From: Spirochaetota bacterium
GTDB lineage: Bacteria; Spirochaetota; Spirochaetia; DTKZ01
NCBI GenBank assembly: GCA_029562045.1
Contig: JAKQWJ010000216.1
Coordinates: 1-12,696 of the forward strand
Direction of reading: 5' to 3'
DNA length: 12,696 nucleotides
In this document: positions 5,975 to 12,696 of the stretch, piece after piece
Layout: every line of letters starts with the position of its first letter
Position numbering within the stretch: the stretch's first letter is position 1
Notes under the pieces: model-generated
What the model saw: only the letters and a program-made list of their open reading frames with translations
Database searches by the model: none
What the model was told of the DNA's origin: nothing
Program-made: the position numbers and the translations under genes

Positions 5975-7309
5975 TTAAAACTGTTCTTCATGCTCGTCCA
6001 TGATATGAATGCACACCGGTTCCCGGGTGACCACATCCAGGGAACGGATCGCCCCCAGAGCCTTGCGGACGTTTTTTTCCTTCGCCTTGTGGGTGATGAT
6101 GACCACCGCCGCCACCGGGCGTGTCTCCGGGGTCCCGACGGTTTCGTTCTGCACCACCGAAGAGATGCTGATCCCGTGCCTGCCCAGCGACGCCGCGATC
6201 CTGGCCAGGACCCCCACGGTGTCCTCCACCATGAATCGCAGGTAGAAGCGGGACTCCACCTCGTCGGTGGACACCTGCTTCGCCCGGGGAGCCCGGTCCG
6301 CCCAGATGCCCAGAGTCCGGAAGAGGATTTTCTGGGTCCCCAGACCCACGGAGCATATGTCCGCCACCACCGCCGAGGCCGTGGGGGAGCCTCCGGCGCC
6401 CCGGCCGTAGTACATGGTGTGGCCCGTGGCATGGCCGTAGACGCTGACGGCGTTGAAGGGTCCGGATACCCAGGCCAGGGGGTGCTCCCGGGAGATGAAA
6501 ACCGGCCGCACCCGCAGGCAGAGGCCGCCGTTAAGCCGGCTCGCCATGGCCAGGAGCTTGACCACGTAGCCCAGGCGGCTCCCGTACTCCACGTCCATGG
6601 TTTCCAGCCTGTCGATGCCGGAGACGGGAATGGAGGAGAAGTCGATCTTTTTGCCGAACGCCAGAGAGGCGAGGATGGCCAGTTTGTGGGCCGAGTCCAG
6701 TCCGGAGACATCCAGCGTGGGGTCCGCCTCCGCCAGCCCGTCCCGCTGGGCCTCCGCCAGGGCATCCCGGTAGGCGCTGCCCGTGCCGATCATCCGGGTG
6801 AGAATATAGTTGCAGGTGCCGTTGACGATGCCGTAGAGGGCGTCGATCCGGTTGGCCAGAAGACCGTCGTACAGGGCCCGGATGATTGGGATGCCGCCGC
6901 CGCAGCTGGCTTCGAAGGAGAGGACCACCCGGTTTTTCCGGGCCAGGGCCAGGAGTTCCGGCCCCGCCACCGCCAGAAGGGCCTTGTTGGCGGTGACCAC
7001 GTTCTTCCCCGCCTGCAGGGCCTTCTCGATGATCTGCCGGGCCACCGTGGTCCCCCCCACCAGCTCCACCACCACGGAGACATCGGGGTCTTCCAGCGCC
7101 GCCGCCAGGTCCGTCTGAAAAAGGCCCGGATCCAGGCCGAGCCGCCGCGCGTTGTCGAAGTTTCTGTCCACGATGTATTTCAGGGCGAGGTCCAGGCCGG
7201 ATCGCCGGCGGAGAAGCTCCCGATCCCGGGACAGGATGAGGGAGCTGGCCCCTCCGACGGTGCCGCATCCCACGACGGCTATGCCGATGCTGCGTGCGTT
7301 TCTGCGCAT
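5975..7309 (-). CDS. hom: Homoserine dehydrogenase with C-terminal ACT domain
   Basis: A 444-residue enzyme that reduces aspartate semialdehyde to homoserine with NAD(P)H, the branch step towards threonine and methionine. The Rossmann nucleotide site is AVVGCGTVGG (11–20). K109 sits in the conserved VTANKALLA. The substrate region shows NGTCNYILTRM (163–173) and E194, D205 and K209 spaced exactly as in the family's E-x14-K active-site stretch (EADPTLDVSGLDSAHK). Residues about 353–440 (YLRFMVEDTVGVLARIAASL onward) form an ACT domain, which usually gives threonine feedback inhibition. ATG 7309 is chosen because the Rossmann fold begins there and AGAGGGG precedes it. The same frame stays open to 8140, but that stretch is antisense to the rhomboid gene and of no protein character. 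glgP follows 17 bases downstream. Confidence 0.96.
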   Translation of the reverse strand: MRRNARSIGIAVVGCGTVGGASSLILSRDRELLRRRSGLDLALKYIVDRNFDNARRLGLDPGLFQTDLAAALEDPDVSVVVELVGGTTVARQIIEKALQAGKNVVTANKALLAVAGPELLALARKNRVVLSFEASCGGGIPIIRALYDGLLANRIDALYGIVNGTCNYILTRMIGTGSAYRDALAEAQRDGLAEADPTLDVSGLDSAHKLAILASLAFGKKIDFSSIPVSGIDRLETMDVEYGSRLGYVVKLLAMASRLNGGLCLRVRPVFISREHPLAWVSGPFNAVSVYGHATGHTMYYGRGAGGSPTASAVVADICSVGLGTQKILFRTLGIWADRAPRAKQVSTDEVESRFYLRFMVEDTVGVLARIAASLGRHGISISSVVQNETVGTPETRPVAAVVIITHKAKEKNVRKALGAIRSLDVVTREPVCIHIMDEHEEQF

Positions 7310-7337
7310 GTTCCCCTCTGTGTCATACTTGCCGGTA

Positions 7338-7366
7338 ATAGTACGACCTGGTCCCGGGGTTGTCAA
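7338..7366 (-). promoter_or_regulatory. Promoter for hom–glgP
   Basis: On the minus strand, a perfect TTGACA (7366–7361), 17 bases, then TACTAT (7343–7338, 5 of 6). Predicted start near 7331 gives a leader of about 22 bases containing the AGAGGGG ribosome binding site of hom. Spacing and match are close to ideal for a housekeeping sigma factor. No attenuator-like leader peptide or riboswitch fits in so short a leader, so threonine or methionine control, if any, would act on initiation or on the enzyme. Confidence 0.7.
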
Positions 7367-7418
7367 TAACGGTCGGCAGAGAGGCCGATGGCGCCTGAAA
7401 GGCCGGGGGAGGGGCGGA

Positions 7419-7447
7419 TTTACACGCCGGGGGAAAATTCCTATAAT
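7419..7447 (+). promoter_or_regulatory. Promoter for the rhomboid gene and probably the downstream operon
   Basis: TTTACA (7419–7424, 5 of 6), 17 bases, then a perfect TATAAT (7442–7447). This is divergent from the hom promoter; the two -35 boxes are 52 bases apart. The -10 lies only 9 bases before ATG 7457, so transcription should start about 2–4 bases before the start codon. This rules out the longer reading frame from 7388 as the normal product. Confidence 0.7.
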
Positions 7448-7456
7448 GAAGAGGTC

Positions 7457-8023
7457 ATGAAGTTTCGCTACAACGCGCCGATGACTCTCTCCTTCACCCT
7501 TCTCTCCTTTGTCGTTCTGCTTCTGGATTCCCTGGCCGGCGCGTCCCTGACGGCGAACCTCTTCTCCATCCCCGGAAGGGGCTTTTTCAGCTTTTCCAAT
7601 CCCTTCCACTATGTCCGGCTCTTCACCCACGTGGTGGGTCATGCGGACTGGAACCACTTCATGAGCAACTTCGCCATCATCCTGCTGGTGGGGCCCATGC
7701 TGGAGGAGAAATACGGGTCCACCAGTCTGCTCTTCATGGCGGCGGTCACCGCCCTGGTCACGGGACTCCTGAACGTTCTCCTCTTCACCACCGGGCTCCT
7801 GGGGGCCAGCGGTGTGGTGTTCATGATGATCCTCCTGGCCTCCTTCACCAACATCCGCCAGGGGGAGATCCCCCTGACCTTCCCGCTGGTGCTGACCATT
7901 TTCCTGGCGGGGGAAATCCTCAAATCCTTCGAACGAGGCAGCATCTCCGAGTTCGCCCATGTGGCGGGAGGGGTCTGCGGGAGCCTTTTCGGATTCATCA
8001 AGCCCGGCAAGAGCAGGTCCTAG
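7457..8023 (+). CDS. Rhomboid-family intramembrane serine protease
   Basis: A 188-residue polytopic membrane protein that would cut substrate helices inside the membrane. The Ser–His dyad is visible: S118 in GLLGASG and H168 in SEFAHVAGGVCGSLFGF, the His-x3-Gly-x3-Gly helix pattern. The earlier family block HADWNHFMSNFAIILLVGPM followed by LEEKYG (about 62–87) holds the conserved histidine/asparagine region and the glutamate after the second helix. Hydrophobic segments lie at roughly 10–28, 68–82, 89–110, 114–130, 140–155 and 165–181, fitting the six-helix core form. ATG 7457 is supported by the promoter just upstream; GAAGAGG directly before it is too close to act as a normal ribosome binding site. 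ATG 7481 is a less likely alternative. Natural substrates cannot be inferred. It is probably the first gene of the prfA–prmC–rel run. Confidence 0.93.
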   Translation: MKFRYNAPMTLSFTLLSFVVLLLDSLAGASLTANLFSIPGRGFFSFSNPFHYVRLFTHVVGHADWNHFMSNFAIILLVGPMLEEKYGSTSLLFMAAVTALVTGLLNVLLFTTGLLGASGVVFMMILLASFTNIRQGEIPLTFPLVLTIFLAGEILKSFERGSISEFAHVAGGVCGSLFGFIKPGKSRS

Positions 8024-8039
8024 CCTCCCCTTCGCCGGA

Positions 8040-8098
8040 CCGGGCCTTTCGCGGGCCCGGACGGGTATGGGCCCCCGCGGGTTTGGGACGGCGGGGGC
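8040..8098 (+). promoter_or_regulatory. Tandem GC-rich hairpins in the rhomboid–prfA gap
   Basis: Two stem-loops fill the gap. The first pairs CCGGGCC (8040–8046) with GGCCCGG (8054–8060), with a 7-base loop. The second pairs GCCCCCGC (8071–8078) with GCGGGGGC (8091–8098), perfect over 8 bp with a 12-base loop and extendable by two more pairs (one G·T). Neither is followed by a T-run, so a classical intrinsic terminator is unlikely. They could pause transcription, protect the mRNA end left by processing, or set the ratio of rhomboid to prfA expression. The structures are seen in the sequence; the role is unknown. Confidence 0.5.
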
Positions 8099-8129
8099 TC
8101 CGGCCCGGGAACCATTCAAGGAGCCATCG

Positions 8130-9194
8130 ATGCGGGACAAACTTGCCGCCCTGGAAGCCCGTTACCGGGAACTGGAGATAAGCATTGCCGATCCGGAGCT
8201 TCCCAAAGACCGGGTCCGGTACCGGGAACTGCTGCAGGAGCACGTCCGGCTGAGGGAGATAATGGACGTCTGGGGGAGGCTCCAGAGTCTGGAGCGCCGC
8301 CGGAACGAGGCGGAGGACCTGGCGGAGCGGGATCCGGAGATGCGGGACCTGGCCCGGGAGGAGGCGAAGGAACTGGAGGAGAAGGGCCTGGAGGCGGAGG
8401 CGGAGCTGCGCCACCTCCTGGTGGCCCGAGACCCCCGGGACGGGAAAAACGCCATAATGGAGATCCGGGCCGGAACCGGCGGGGAGGAGGCGGCGCTTTT
8501 TGCGGCGGACCTCTTCCGGATGTACTCCCGCTACGGGGAAGAGCGGCATTGGAAGGTGGAGATCCTGGACGCCCACGGGACGGAGATCGGCGGTTTCAAG
8601 GAGATCGTTTTTTCCGTCTCCGGCCGGGACGTCTACGGGGACCTGAAATATGAAAGCGGCGTGCATCGGGTGCAGCGGGTCCCCGCCACCGAAGCGGGGG
8701 GGCGGACCCATACCTCGGCGGTCACCGTGGCGGTGCTGCCCGAAGCGGAGGAGACGGATCTGGACATCCGGACCGAGGACCTGCGGATCGATGTTTTCCG
8801 CGCCTCCGGCGCCGGGGGCCAGCACGTCAACAAGACCGAGTCCGCGGTGCGGATAACCCATCTGCCCACGGGCCTGGTGGTGACCTGCCAGGACGAGAAG
8901 TCCCAGCACAAGAACAAGGCCCGGGCGATGAAGGTGCTGCGCTCCCGGCTTCTTACCATGGAGGAGGAGCGGCGCCAGGCGGAGGATTCCGCCGCCCGCC
9001 GGAGCATGGTGGGCTCCGGAGACCGCTCCGAGCGGATCAGGACCTACAATTTCCCCCAGAACCGGATGACGGACCACCGGATCAACCTCACCCTCTACAG
9101 CCTGGACCAGGTCATGGACGGGAACATCGGGGAGATCATCGAGGCGCTGAAGGTCACCGAGCGGGAAGCGAAGTTCAAGGCGGCAACCACATGA
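8130..9194 (+). CDS. prfA: Peptide chain release factor 1
   Basis: A 354-residue class I release factor reading UAA and UAG stop codons. The tripeptide that selects stop codons is PAT (185–187, in VQRVPATEAGGRTHTSAV), the RF1 type, not the SPF of RF2. The catalytic GGQ is at 229–231 in ASGAGGQHVNKTESAVR; Q231 is the glutamine that PrmC methylates. The N-terminal coiled region (1–100, rich in Glu/Arg) and the SQHKNKARAMKVL segment are typical. ATG 8130 is fixed by AAGGAG (8118–8123), 6 bases upstream, and by normal family length; the same frame is open upstream from 7959, but that part overlaps the rhomboid end. It overlaps prmC by 4 bases (ATGA). No promoter is evident in the gap before it, so it is probably transcribed from the rhomboid promoter. 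Confidence 0.98.
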   Translation: MRDKLAALEARYRELEISIADPELPKDRVRYRELLQEHVRLREIMDVWGRLQSLERRRNEAEDLAERDPEMRDLAREEAKELEEKGLEAEAELRHLLVARDPRDGKNAIMEIRAGTGGEEAALFAADLFRMYSRYGEERHWKVEILDAHGTEIGGFKEIVFSVSGRDVYGDLKYESGVHRVQRVPATEAGGRTHTSAVTVAVLPEAEETDLDIRTEDLRIDVFRASGAGGQHVNKTESAVRITHLPTGLVVTCQDEKSQHKNKARAMKVLRSRLLTMEEERRQAEDSAARRSMVGSGDRSERIRTYNFPQNRMTDHRINLTLYSLDQVMDGNIGEIIEALKVTEREAKFKAATT

Positions 9195-10051
9195 CCTTCG
9201 GCGAGGCCCTGCGTTCCGGAAGCGATGCCTTCGCCGCCGCGGGCCTGGACACCCCCTGGCTGGACGCCCTGGTTCTCCTGTCCGCCTGCGCAGGGCGGGA
9301 CAAGGCCGCCGTCTACGCCTCCTTTACCGATCCCGTGCCGGAGGAGGCGGCCTCGGCTTTCCGACGGGCGATGGGCCGCCGGCTGGAAGGGGTCCCGGTG
9401 TCCTACATCCTGGGGCGGAAGGAGTTCTACGGGCTGAGCTTTCAGGTGGACCCCCGGGTCCTGGTTCCCCGGCCGGACACGGAAACCCTGGTGGAGGCGG
9501 CCCTGGAGATCCTGGAGCGGGACCCGGCGGTCCGGCGGCTCCACGACCTGTGCACCGGAACAGGCTGCGTGGCCCTGGCGGTGGCCGCCTCCCTTCCCCG
9601 GGGACGGCGGCTGGGGATTTCGGCCTCGGACCTCTCCGGGGATGCCCTGGAGGTTTTCCGGCTCAACTCCCGGGGGATCCTGGGCAGGGAGCTTCCCCAC
9701 TACCGGAGCGACCTCCTGGCCTCCGTTCCGGGGGTCTACGACATGATAACCGCGAACCCTCCCTACATCACCCGCCGGGAGACCGCGGCGATGAAGGCCT
9801 CGGGCTGGCCCGAACCCGCCCTGGCCCTGGACGGCGGGGAGGACGGCCTGGATGTCTTCCGGAGGCTCGCCGGGGAAGCTGTGGAATCCCTGACCGAAAA
9901 CGGTTATCTTTTAGTGGAAGGGGCGGACGACCAGGCCGACACCATGGGGGAGATCCTGACGGAAAGAGGGTTTCGGGACCTCCGATGGGTCCGGGACCTG
10001 GCGGGCCGCCGCCGGGTGACGGTGGGCAGACGAGGGTCCGGATATGTATAA
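9191..10051 (+). CDS. prmC: PrmC: release factor glutamine N5-methyltransferase
   Basis: A 286-residue S-adenosylmethionine-dependent enzyme (formerly HemK) that methylates the GGQ glutamine of release factors and so raises termination efficiency. The N-terminal helical domain (1–75) precedes GRKEFYGLSFQVDPRVLVPR, the conserved linker with the PRPDTE motif (94–99). The SAM-binding motif I is DLCTGTGCVALA (119–130), slightly unlike the common DLGTGSG. The substrate-binding NPPY is at 189–192 in ANPPYI. The start overlaps the prfA stop by 4 bases, so the modifying enzyme is made together with its substrate; the end overlaps rel by 8 bases. C-terminal residues fit the family up to the final arginine-rich turn (RRRVTVGRR). 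Length is normal. Confidence 0.97.
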   Translation: MTFGEALRSGSDAFAAAGLDTPWLDALVLLSACAGRDKAAVYASFTDPVPEEAASAFRRAMGRRLEGVPVSYILGRKEFYGLSFQVDPRVLVPRPDTETLVEAALEILERDPAVRRLHDLCTGTGCVALAVAASLPRGRRLGISASDLSGDALEVFRLNSRGILGRELPHYRSDLLASVPGVYDMITANPPYITRRETAAMKASGWPEPALALDGGEDGLDVFRRLAGEAVESLTENGYLLVEGADDQADTMGEILTERGFRDLRWVRDLAGRRRVTVGRRGSGYV

Positions 10052-12059
10052 GATGGCGGAAAAGCTGGAGGACTTCGAACGGAAACTCGATGCGTACCCC
10101 CTCGAGGAGAGGGGGCGCATTCTCGAGGCCGTCCACTGGGCAGAAGAACTCCACAAGGACCAGCTCCGGGCCAGCGGGGAGCCCTACTTCATCCACCCCC
10201 TGCAGGTGGCGGAGATCCTGGTGGACGCCCACATCGACTACCAGTCCGTCATCGCCGCCCTGCTCCACGATGTCCTCGAAGACACCGAGGCCAGCCGCCA
10301 GGAGCTGCGCGGCCGTTTCGGCCGGGAGGTGGAATCCCTGGTGAACGGGGTGACGAAGATATCGATCCTCCGGGCGAAGAACAAATCCATCCAGGAGGCG
10401 GAAACCATCCGGAAGATGCTCTTCGCCATGATCAAGGATATCCGGGTCATCCTGATTAAGCTGGCGGACAAGCTGCACAATATGCGCACCCTGGAGTTCC
10501 TCCCCGAGGGGAGGCGGAAAAGCATCGCCGCGGAATGTCTGGACATCTACGCGCCTCTGGCGGGCCGGCTGGGGATCGGCTGGATCAAGGCGGAGCTGGA
10601 AGACCTGTCGCTGAAGCACCTGCAGCGGCATACCTACGATCAGATAAAGGCCTTCGTCGCCGCCAAGCGGGGCGAAAGGGCCGAATACCTCCGGAGGGTG
10701 GAACAGCGGATCGCCGAAGCCGCCCTGGAGGAGGGCATCCAGGTGGAGGTGGAAACCCGGGCCAAGCATTTTTATTCCATTTATACCAAGATGAAAAAGA
10801 GGGGAAAGCCCCTGGAGGAGATCTACGACCTTCTGGGGATCCGGGCCCTCTGTGAAAACCCCAACGACTGCTACATCGTTCTGGGCATCGTACACCGGCT
10901 CTGGAAGCCCATCGACGGGCGTTTCAAGGACTACATCGCCATGCCCAAGGCCAACCGCTACCAGAGCCTCCACACCACCGTCATGGGGGAGGGAGGGCGG
11001 CTCATCGAGATCCAGATCCGCACCGAGGAGATGCACCGGACCGCGGAGCACGGCATCGCCGCCCACTGGCTCTACAAAAAGGGCAGCTCCAATGAACTGG
11101 TCCGGGGAGAGGACCTGCCCATCATCAACCGGCTCATGAGCTGGAACGGCGTGCGGATCTCTTCGGGGGAGTTTCTGGACGAGATCAAGGGCGAGATCCT
11201 GAAGGATTCGATCTATGTCTTCACCCCCAAGGGAGACGCCATCGAACTGCCCAAGGGGGCCACCGCCATCGATTTCGCCTACCAGATCCACACCGATATC
11301 GGCAACCATGTCATGGCCGCCAAGGCCGACGGGGCCATCATCCCGCTGAAGGACGAACTGAAAAACACCCAGGTCATCGAAATCGTCACCTCCCGCAGCG
11401 CCCACCCCCACCTGACCTGGCTGCGGTACGTGAAGACCGCCCGGGCCCGGGCGGGGATCCGGAACTGGCTGCGGAAAAACGACGAAAGCCTCATCATTGA
11501 ACGGAACATCGTGGCCCGGAAGAAGGCGGAGCTTCCGATCCAGACCCGCCCGTCGCGGAAGAGGCGCGCCGACCCGGAAGGGGAGACCCTGGTCCGGGGG
11601 GACGGGAAAACCGGCGTGCGGATCGGCGACGAAAAGAACATGCTGATCCACATGGCCAAGTGCTGCAATCCCGTGGCGGGAAACGAGATCATCGGCTATG
11701 TGTCCCGGGGCCGGGGCATCATCGTCCATTGCCGGGACTGCCCCAATGTCAAATACATCCCCGACATGGAAGCCCGGACCATCCAGGTGGAGTGGGAGAA
11801 CGTGTCCCCCCGGACCACCCGGCATTTCCGGGTCCTGGCGAAAAAGACCTTCGACCTGTTCTCCGAGATCGAAGGGGCGGTGAAGAAGAACAAGGGCCGC
11901 CTGGTGTCCGGAAGGATCGACGAGGATGGGCAGGGCCGGCTGGTGGCGAACTTCACCATGGAGCTGGAGAACGGCGACGATTTCCGCCGGGTTGTCAAGA
12001 ATATCAGAACCATTCCGTCGGTGCTGGAAATCCACGACGTCATGGAAGAAAATGTTTGA
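10044..12059 (+). CDS. rel: Bifunctional (p)ppGpp synthetase/hydrolase (Rel/SpoT type)
   Basis: A 671-residue stringent-response enzyme that makes (p)ppGpp from ATP and GDP/GTP and also hydrolyses it. The N-terminal HD hydrolase is intact: H51, H75/D76 and E79/D80 in LLHDVLEDT, and D142 in LADKLHN. The synthetase domain (about 240–340) has RFKD at 293–296, the RXKD motif of bifunctional enzymes, not the EXDD of RelA, followed by YQSLHTTV. A TGS domain lies at about 388–450 (YVFTPKGDAIELPKGATAID). A Zn-type cysteine/histidine region has C540, C541, H562, C563 and C566. An ACT domain fills about 590–671. ATG 10044 is preceded by GAGGG (10032–10036) at good spacing; ATG 10053 is a possible alternative. 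It overlaps prmC by 8 bases. It looks complete and probably serves as the main long-form RSH enzyme. Confidence 0.97.
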   Translation: MYKMAEKLEDFERKLDAYPLEERGRILEAVHWAEELHKDQLRASGEPYFIHPLQVAEILVDAHIDYQSVIAALLHDVLEDTEASRQELRGRFGREVESLVNGVTKISILRAKNKSIQEAETIRKMLFAMIKDIRVILIKLADKLHNMRTLEFLPEGRRKSIAAECLDIYAPLAGRLGIGWIKAELEDLSLKHLQRHTYDQIKAFVAAKRGERAEYLRRVEQRIAEAALEEGIQVEVETRAKHFYSIYTKMKKRGKPLEEIYDLLGIRALCENPNDCYIVLGIVHRLWKPIDGRFKDYIAMPKANRYQSLHTTVMGEGGRLIEIQIRTEEMHRTAEHGIAAHWLYKKGSSNELVRGEDLPIINRLMSWNGVRISSGEFLDEIKGEILKDSIYVFTPKGDAIELPKGATAIDFAYQIHTDIGNHVMAAKADGAIIPLKDELKNTQVIEIVTSRSAHPHLTWLRYVKTARARAGIRNWLRKNDESLIIERNIVARKKAELPIQTRPSRKRRADPEGETLVRGDGKTGVRIGDEKNMLIHMAKCCNPVAGNEIIGYVSRGRGIIVHCRDCPNVKYIPDMEARTIQVEWENVSPRTTRHFRVLAKKTFDLFSEIEGAVKKNKGRLVSGRIDEDGQGRLVANFTMELENGDDFRRVVKNIRTIPSVLEIHDVMEENV

Positions 12060-12084
12060 CCCCCTCCTCCGGGTTTCGTACATT
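12056..12084 (+). promoter_or_regulatory. Possible tpx promoter overlapping the rel stop codon
   Basis: TTGACC (12056–12061, 5 of 6) overlaps the rel stop codon (TGA 12057–12059). After 17 bases it is followed by TACATT (12079–12084, 4 of 6). A start near 12091 would leave a leader of about 26 bases with the tpx ribosome binding site. No terminator is visible between rel and tpx, so tpx may also be read through from rel. No obvious peroxide-regulator operator was found. Confidence 0.4.
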
Positions 12085-12116
12085 TACCCTACATGCAATA
12101 GAGGAGGAAACAATCG

Positions 12117-12617
12117 ATGGCAACGGTAAAACTGCACGGCAATACCATTCACACCTCGGGGGAGCTGCCGAAACCGGGCGCCCAGGCGCCGGACTTCGTG
12201 GTGGTGAAGGCGGACCTCTCGGATGTGTCTCTGGCGTCCTTCGCGGGGAAGAAGAAGATCCTGAACATCGTTCCCAGCCTGGACACCGGAGTCTGCGCCG
12301 CCTCGGCCAAGAGGTTCAACGACGAGATAAAAAAGCTCTCCGACACGGTGGTGCTCACCATCAGCATGGACCTCCCCTTCGCCCAGGACCGCTTCTGCAA
12401 GGCGGAGAACATCACCAATGTGATCACCCTGTCGGACATGCGGAAGAAGGATTTCGGCAGGAAGTACGGGGTCGAAATCGTGGACGGGCCCCTGGCGGGA
12501 GTCTTCGCCCGGGCCGTGGTGGCGCTGGATGCCCAGAACAAGGTGGTCTACACCCAGCTGGTGCCGGAAATAACCCAGGAGCCGGACTACGCCAAGGCCC
12601 TGGCGGCGGTGAAGTAA
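12117..12617 (+). CDS. tpx: Thiol peroxidase (Tpx, atypical 2-Cys peroxiredoxin)
   Basis: A 166-residue peroxiredoxin that reduces hydrogen and organic peroxides and is itself reduced by thioredoxin. The active site is PSLDTGVC (53–60), with T57 and the peroxidatic C60; the resolving cysteine is C94 in DRFCKAEN, a spacing of 34 residues, as in Tpx enzymes. The conserved arginine is in ARAVVALD (R132). The N-terminal HGNTIHTSGELPKPGAQAPD is family-typical. The ribosome binding site AGGAGG (12102–12107), 9 bases before ATG 12117, is the strongest in the window and suggests high expression. No signal peptide, so cytoplasmic. The presence of this enzyme suits an anaerobe or microaerophile that meets oxygen. 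It is separated from rel by 57 bases and is functionally unrelated to it. Confidence 0.97.
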   Translation: MATVKLHGNTIHTSGELPKPGAQAPDFVVVKADLSDVSLASFAGKKKILNIVPSLDTGVCAASAKRFNDEIKKLSDTVVLTISMDLPFAQDRFCKAENITNVITLSDMRKKDFGRKYGVEIVDGPLAGVFARAVVALDAQNKVVYTQLVPEITQEPDYAKALAAVK

Positions 12618-12696
12618 GGCGCGCCGCCCCGACGCCGGATCCTCCGGACCGGGCCTGTTCCCTGCGAGGCGGTGCCGGTCCCGGTGAGGCGGGCGT

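Noticed and set aside
3276..5978. Open frame of 900 codons on the plus strand
   Set aside because: Fully antisense to glgP. Composition is the Gly/Val/Asp/His-rich, repetitive kind produced by reading GC-rich codons backwards; no domain is visible.
7388..7456. Longer start for the rhomboid protein
   Set aside because: The segment contains the promoter itself (TTTACA at 7419–7424, TATAAT at 7442–7447) and encodes residues unlike a rhomboid N-terminus.
7310..8140. 277-codon N-terminal extension of homoserine dehydrogenase
   Set aside because: It reads antisense through the rhomboid gene and across both divergent promoters; the Rossmann domain and ribosome binding site fix the start at 7309.
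9768..12083. Open frame of 771 codons on the minus strand
   Set aside because: Antisense to rel and the end of prmC, which have complete motifs. Long antisense frames are expected with G/C-ending codons.
12646..12681. GGACCGG/CCGGTCC inverted repeat after tpx as a terminator
   Set aside because: The 22-base loop and lack of a T-run make it unconvincing, and the window ends soon after. In 12618–12696 I see no gene.
1..12696. tRNA, rRNA, riboswitch or CRISPR array
   Set aside because: No cloverleaf-like ends, rRNA-like blocks, long structured leaders or regularly spaced repeats were found on either strand by reading.

Overview
The window is GC-rich bacterial chromosome. The block prfA–prmC–rel is in the order I recall for Borrelia (BB0196–BB0198). 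Together with a divergently placed rhomboid gene and the overall protein style, this points to a spirochaete, probably a GC-rich Spirochaeta/Treponema-type organism. That assignment is an inference from gene order and protein flavour, not from a database search.

Positions 1 to about 3400 are an accessory patch full of debris. They hold a 3'-truncated IS21-family istA fragment (1–263); an orphan ORF of unknown function that overlaps its end (242–643); an intact vapBC toxin–antitoxin pair (679–1307); an intact DUF554 membrane protein (1334–2032); a Fic-protein pseudogene with one frameshift and two stops that ends exactly at the catalytic histidine (2036–2583); an intact hicBA toxin–antitoxin pair on the minus strand (2685–3126); and the 3' half of a second vapC (3158–about 3391). 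A near-perfect 16-nt inverted repeat (3359–3395) sits at the broken edge of that vapC, 10 bases beyond the stop of the first core gene.

Positions 3405 to 12696 are ordinary core genes. On the minus strand, hom (homoserine dehydrogenase) and glgP (alpha-glucan phosphorylase) form an apparent two-gene operon behind a strong sigma70-type promoter. Divergently, a rhomboid intramembrane protease begins a plus-strand run that continues with prfA (release factor 1), prmC (the methylase of RF1's GGQ glutamine) and rel (bifunctional ppGpp synthetase/hydrolase). These last three genes overlap by 4 and 8 bases and look translationally coupled. tpx (thiol peroxidase) follows with its own strong ribosome binding site and a possible promoter inside the end of rel.

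I see no clearly new system. The points most worth a second look are: the inverted repeat at the glgP/vapC breakpoint; the orphan ORF at 242–643; the way the Fic gene is broken; three genes whose best -10 box lies only 6–9 bases before the ATG (DUF554, hicB, rhomboid), which suggests leaderless transcripts; and the tandem GC-rich hairpins before prfA. No tRNA, rRNA or CRISPR array was seen.
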